A stretch of 64,000 nt of DNA from Membranipora membranacea. Taxonomy: Eukaryota; Bryozoa; Gymnolaemata; Cheilostomatida; Membraniporidae. The first letter of the stretch is position 1, and each line of letters starts with the position of its first letter. Under the pieces are notes generated by a model, which saw only the letters and a program-made list of their open reading frames with translations, was not told the DNA's origin and did no database searches. Below, one piece after another: positions 61,292-64,000 of the stretch. Where the stretch lies: NCBI GenBank assembly GCA_914767715.1, contig OU612073.1, positions 20,028,001-20,092,000 on the forward strand, written 5' to 3'. The position numbers and the translations under genes were made by a program.

Positions 61292-64000
61292 GTGAGAACA
61301 AAAGAACATCATAATAATATATGGCTGCAATAGATATTAGTAATTATGATATATAGCTTAGTGAGTCCCTTCAATCGGAATTGGCTGATTGATATTCAAA
61401 CAAATTCTAGTTGTCGAGATGAAATATTATGATGGGCACTAAAAACATTGTAATTACTAATATCTATGCAGAAGAGATGCTAGCTCTCAAAGCTCCCTCA
61501 TATCATTTGGTCCTATGCTACAAAATCTCTATCTCCACACTAAAAAACTACCACAAAACTAACACACTTCCACACAGGCAATGTGTGTTTGTTGAATTCT
61601 GTATAGCTCAAAACTAGCAACATCAGGCTGCAATTTCAGCATTGTCAACTTATGGGCACATAATTTGCACAAACCAATGTCAAATTAAGGGTATGAAATG
61701 AATCATCTAGCTGACATAGTGAGTGGTTACCGTCTTACTAGTTGAGAATATTGACATCATCACCTAGTGTGTTAATTTCGTGTCCTGATTTTGAAGATCA
61801 GTTTGTGCAAATCACTTGCCCATTAGGTGACAATTCTGAGATTAGAGTCTGACATAGTTATCTTTGAGCTATATAGAATGTAATATGCACACATTTGCAT
61901 GAGTGACAGCATTAGTAGGAGTAGCGCAAATCAGCAACATACAGAATAATAAAACTGGGTTAAACATGAGCGTGCAAAACAACCTGTGAATGGTGCTATT
62001 TAGTTGATCAGGATTTCCAGAAAGTTGACCACGATAGCCAGGGTAACTGCATAGAGTTGTGGTGTACCTTTAAGACATAACAGATGTTACAAATGGAAAA
62101 ATATTTCTGATTTGCAGCCAATATGTCTCATTTATTGTAATAATGTTCATGTTTCTATTTCCTCTGTCAATCCTGAATACGGTTCAATGAATAAGTTATT
62201 GTGATTGACAGACAGCACATGTAACTCAGTGAATCTCTTTCCTCATACAGCACAGCTGTACATCTTATAGAGCCAAGATTGTACATTAATAGCAAAGTTA
62301 TCAATCCAATCAATCAAGTCCTAGCACTGCCACGAACTGAACATGCATACATTATACATGCAGCTAGATTTGTCTCTCAAAAAACTCTTGGCCATCGACT
62401 GCTACATTCATAGGGCGTCCTCAATCAATGGGAATGGATGGTTGGTTGAAAGTCTTTTGGCGAAAGACGAACTCTAATGGGTTGGCTATTGGGCAAATCC
62501 TGCAACATAATAACCATTTGACAACCATGTTATGCCAAGGGCGGCAAGATTTCCCATATGTTTACATAAACATTCCCATTGGCGTCCGATTTAGCCCACT
62601 TCATGGCTGTCGGCTCTCATTTGACGGATGTAGGAAAGTGGTTGACATGCCCTGTGGGTGCTACCTACTTTTATATAATGCAGCCAAGAGATTGAGTGAC
62701 AGAAAGTTACACCCCATATTATCATAATATCCAGTTAAGTGGTCTGAAAGTGTGTCTAGTCGCGTGAAGTTATGTCGCTCAGGCCTGTTAGAGTACAGAT
62801 CGCGGTTAGCCATGTTAGCGAGGGGTGTGTTATAACACTTGTGTCTCTTGAATATCTGAGCGTTATATCAAACCTTCTAAGAGAAATATCGTACTTGCGT
62901 TATATTTAAAACTGTCAAAGCAATATCAAAATCATAGCTGTCGATGCAGTGTGAATACAGGACTCTCTTCCAACCAAGCCCAGCAACTACACAGGCTGCC
63001 TCCTTGGTAGTGCACAACTAGCATCTCATGGTGCAGGGGGGCCTTATACTGGTTATATAATGATCTCAACGTTTGTTGTCCTTGTCCATTTGGACAGTTT
63101 AATCTGTCGGTGTCAGAAGCACTTTCTCTTTCTGTCCCTGCTATCTCTCGATCACTAAATCTCGAGTGGCTATTACCATTACACCATTTAATCACAGTTT
63201 ATTTCTAGCTTAACTTGGCTCAGTTGAATGGGAATGCAGTGAAGCCTTGTCACTTGATGACATTATTACCATATAGATGTGTGGCAAGCTCTTGATCACC
63301 CACCCAAGCATTCCAAATGAAGGAAAATGGAGATGTTGAAGTGATTTTACATTAAGCGTATGCATAAGGCCACACCTGTATGACTGCCCTGACCAGATTG
63401 TATGACAGGTTGGCAAACTTCAGTCTTCGGTTCCCAAAAGACTCATTAGGTGTGCCGCCTCTTCCCATCAGATGAAAGGAACTTTAGAATATTTTGACAT
63501 TGTTTGCCAGGTTAGAAGGCCGTTAATGGGTTCATGTATGAGATATTTGAGGGTAGATGACTGATAATGTTATGGATTAATTCTGTGTGTTGTGAAGCTT
63601 TTCTGTAATGGTAATAAAACTGGGAATTTCAAATTGTTTGAATTGGCCAGTTTTTTGGCTTTAAATTGTATGATTCATGGTTGAAATTACCTCTCTGTAC
63701 CAACAGTGAGTTAATTTGGCTAGCAAAATGTTAAAAAGCCATTCTTTTGCAGTAAAAAGTGTCTCATTGAGATTGATTGTGTTATTAGTATGAATGTTTT
63801 GATGTATTATAAATTACCATAGATTAAAAGATGATTTAGGTGATTTGGCAATCTTTGAGTGTCTTTGCTTCATAAATATAAATGTATAAAATATATAAGT
63901 CCAAAACTATGTCCTGAAATGAGAACTTATGCATTATTAACCATAAATATACAGCTTGAAAATCTGGGACAAATGATAATGATATCAACTAAATTGTGTT
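61292..64000. other. CDC40 intron 8, no exon found
   Basis: No segment encodes the expected third to seventh WD repeats, so the intron appears to run past the right edge. Open frames at 62428-62727 and 62932-63195 show no family similarity and no splice context. Confidence 0.5.

Noticed and set aside
62428-62727. 99-codon plus-strand ORF after CDC40 exon 8
   Set aside because: It does not resemble WD repeats and lacks splice context; treated as intron.

Overview
The window is eukaryotic genomic DNA from an animal. Every host gene is cut into short exons by introns with GT..AG ends, and coding phase is kept across all the junctions I joined. The gene set is metazoan: P5B cation-transport ATPase, CTHRC1-type secreted domains, SH3BGR-like, LRAT-like and CDC40. 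Together with the AT-rich introns and many small foldback repeats, it suggests an early-branching marine invertebrate. A sponge is my best guess and a cnidarian is possible; no single sequence proves either.

Layout from left to right. Two tandem minus-strand paralogues (381-7893, running off the left edge, and 10015-19450, complete) encode secreted proteins: signal peptide, a PAN/apple-like Cys-rich region, then repeated CTHRC1-like domains, three in the complete copy. All eleven exons visible in both copies have identical lengths. Next is a minus-strand SH3BGR/SH3BGRL-like gene (19959-26777), whose thioredoxin-fold head is followed by a long acidic tail built from small exons. A 5'-truncated non-LTR retrotransposon (about 27050-29290, plus strand) lies just upstream of it. 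A compact four-exon LRAT-like gene (31191-32817, plus strand) follows.

The largest locus is a complete 28-exon P5B-type ATPase (ATP13A2/3-like, about 1226 residues, minus strand, 33823-54218). One of its introns holds a near full-length retrotransposon with a restriction-like endonuclease (34839-39006), flanked by a perfect 59-bp direct repeat. Divergent from the ATPase is CDC40/PRP17 (plus strand, 56430 onward), a spliceosomal WD40 protein whose remaining WD repeats lie beyond the right edge.

These genes do not form a pathway. The two secreted paralogues are a tandem family, and the others are ordinary cellular genes. The unusual content is in the introns and spacers: foldback elements and MITEs, a family of CAAGGAGT..ACTCCTTG palindromes, tRNA-derived SINE-like units, a 27-bp minisatellite and a GGGTC/GGTCA microsatellite. 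Exon coordinates come from reading splice sites and phases by eye, so individual boundaries may be a few bases off.
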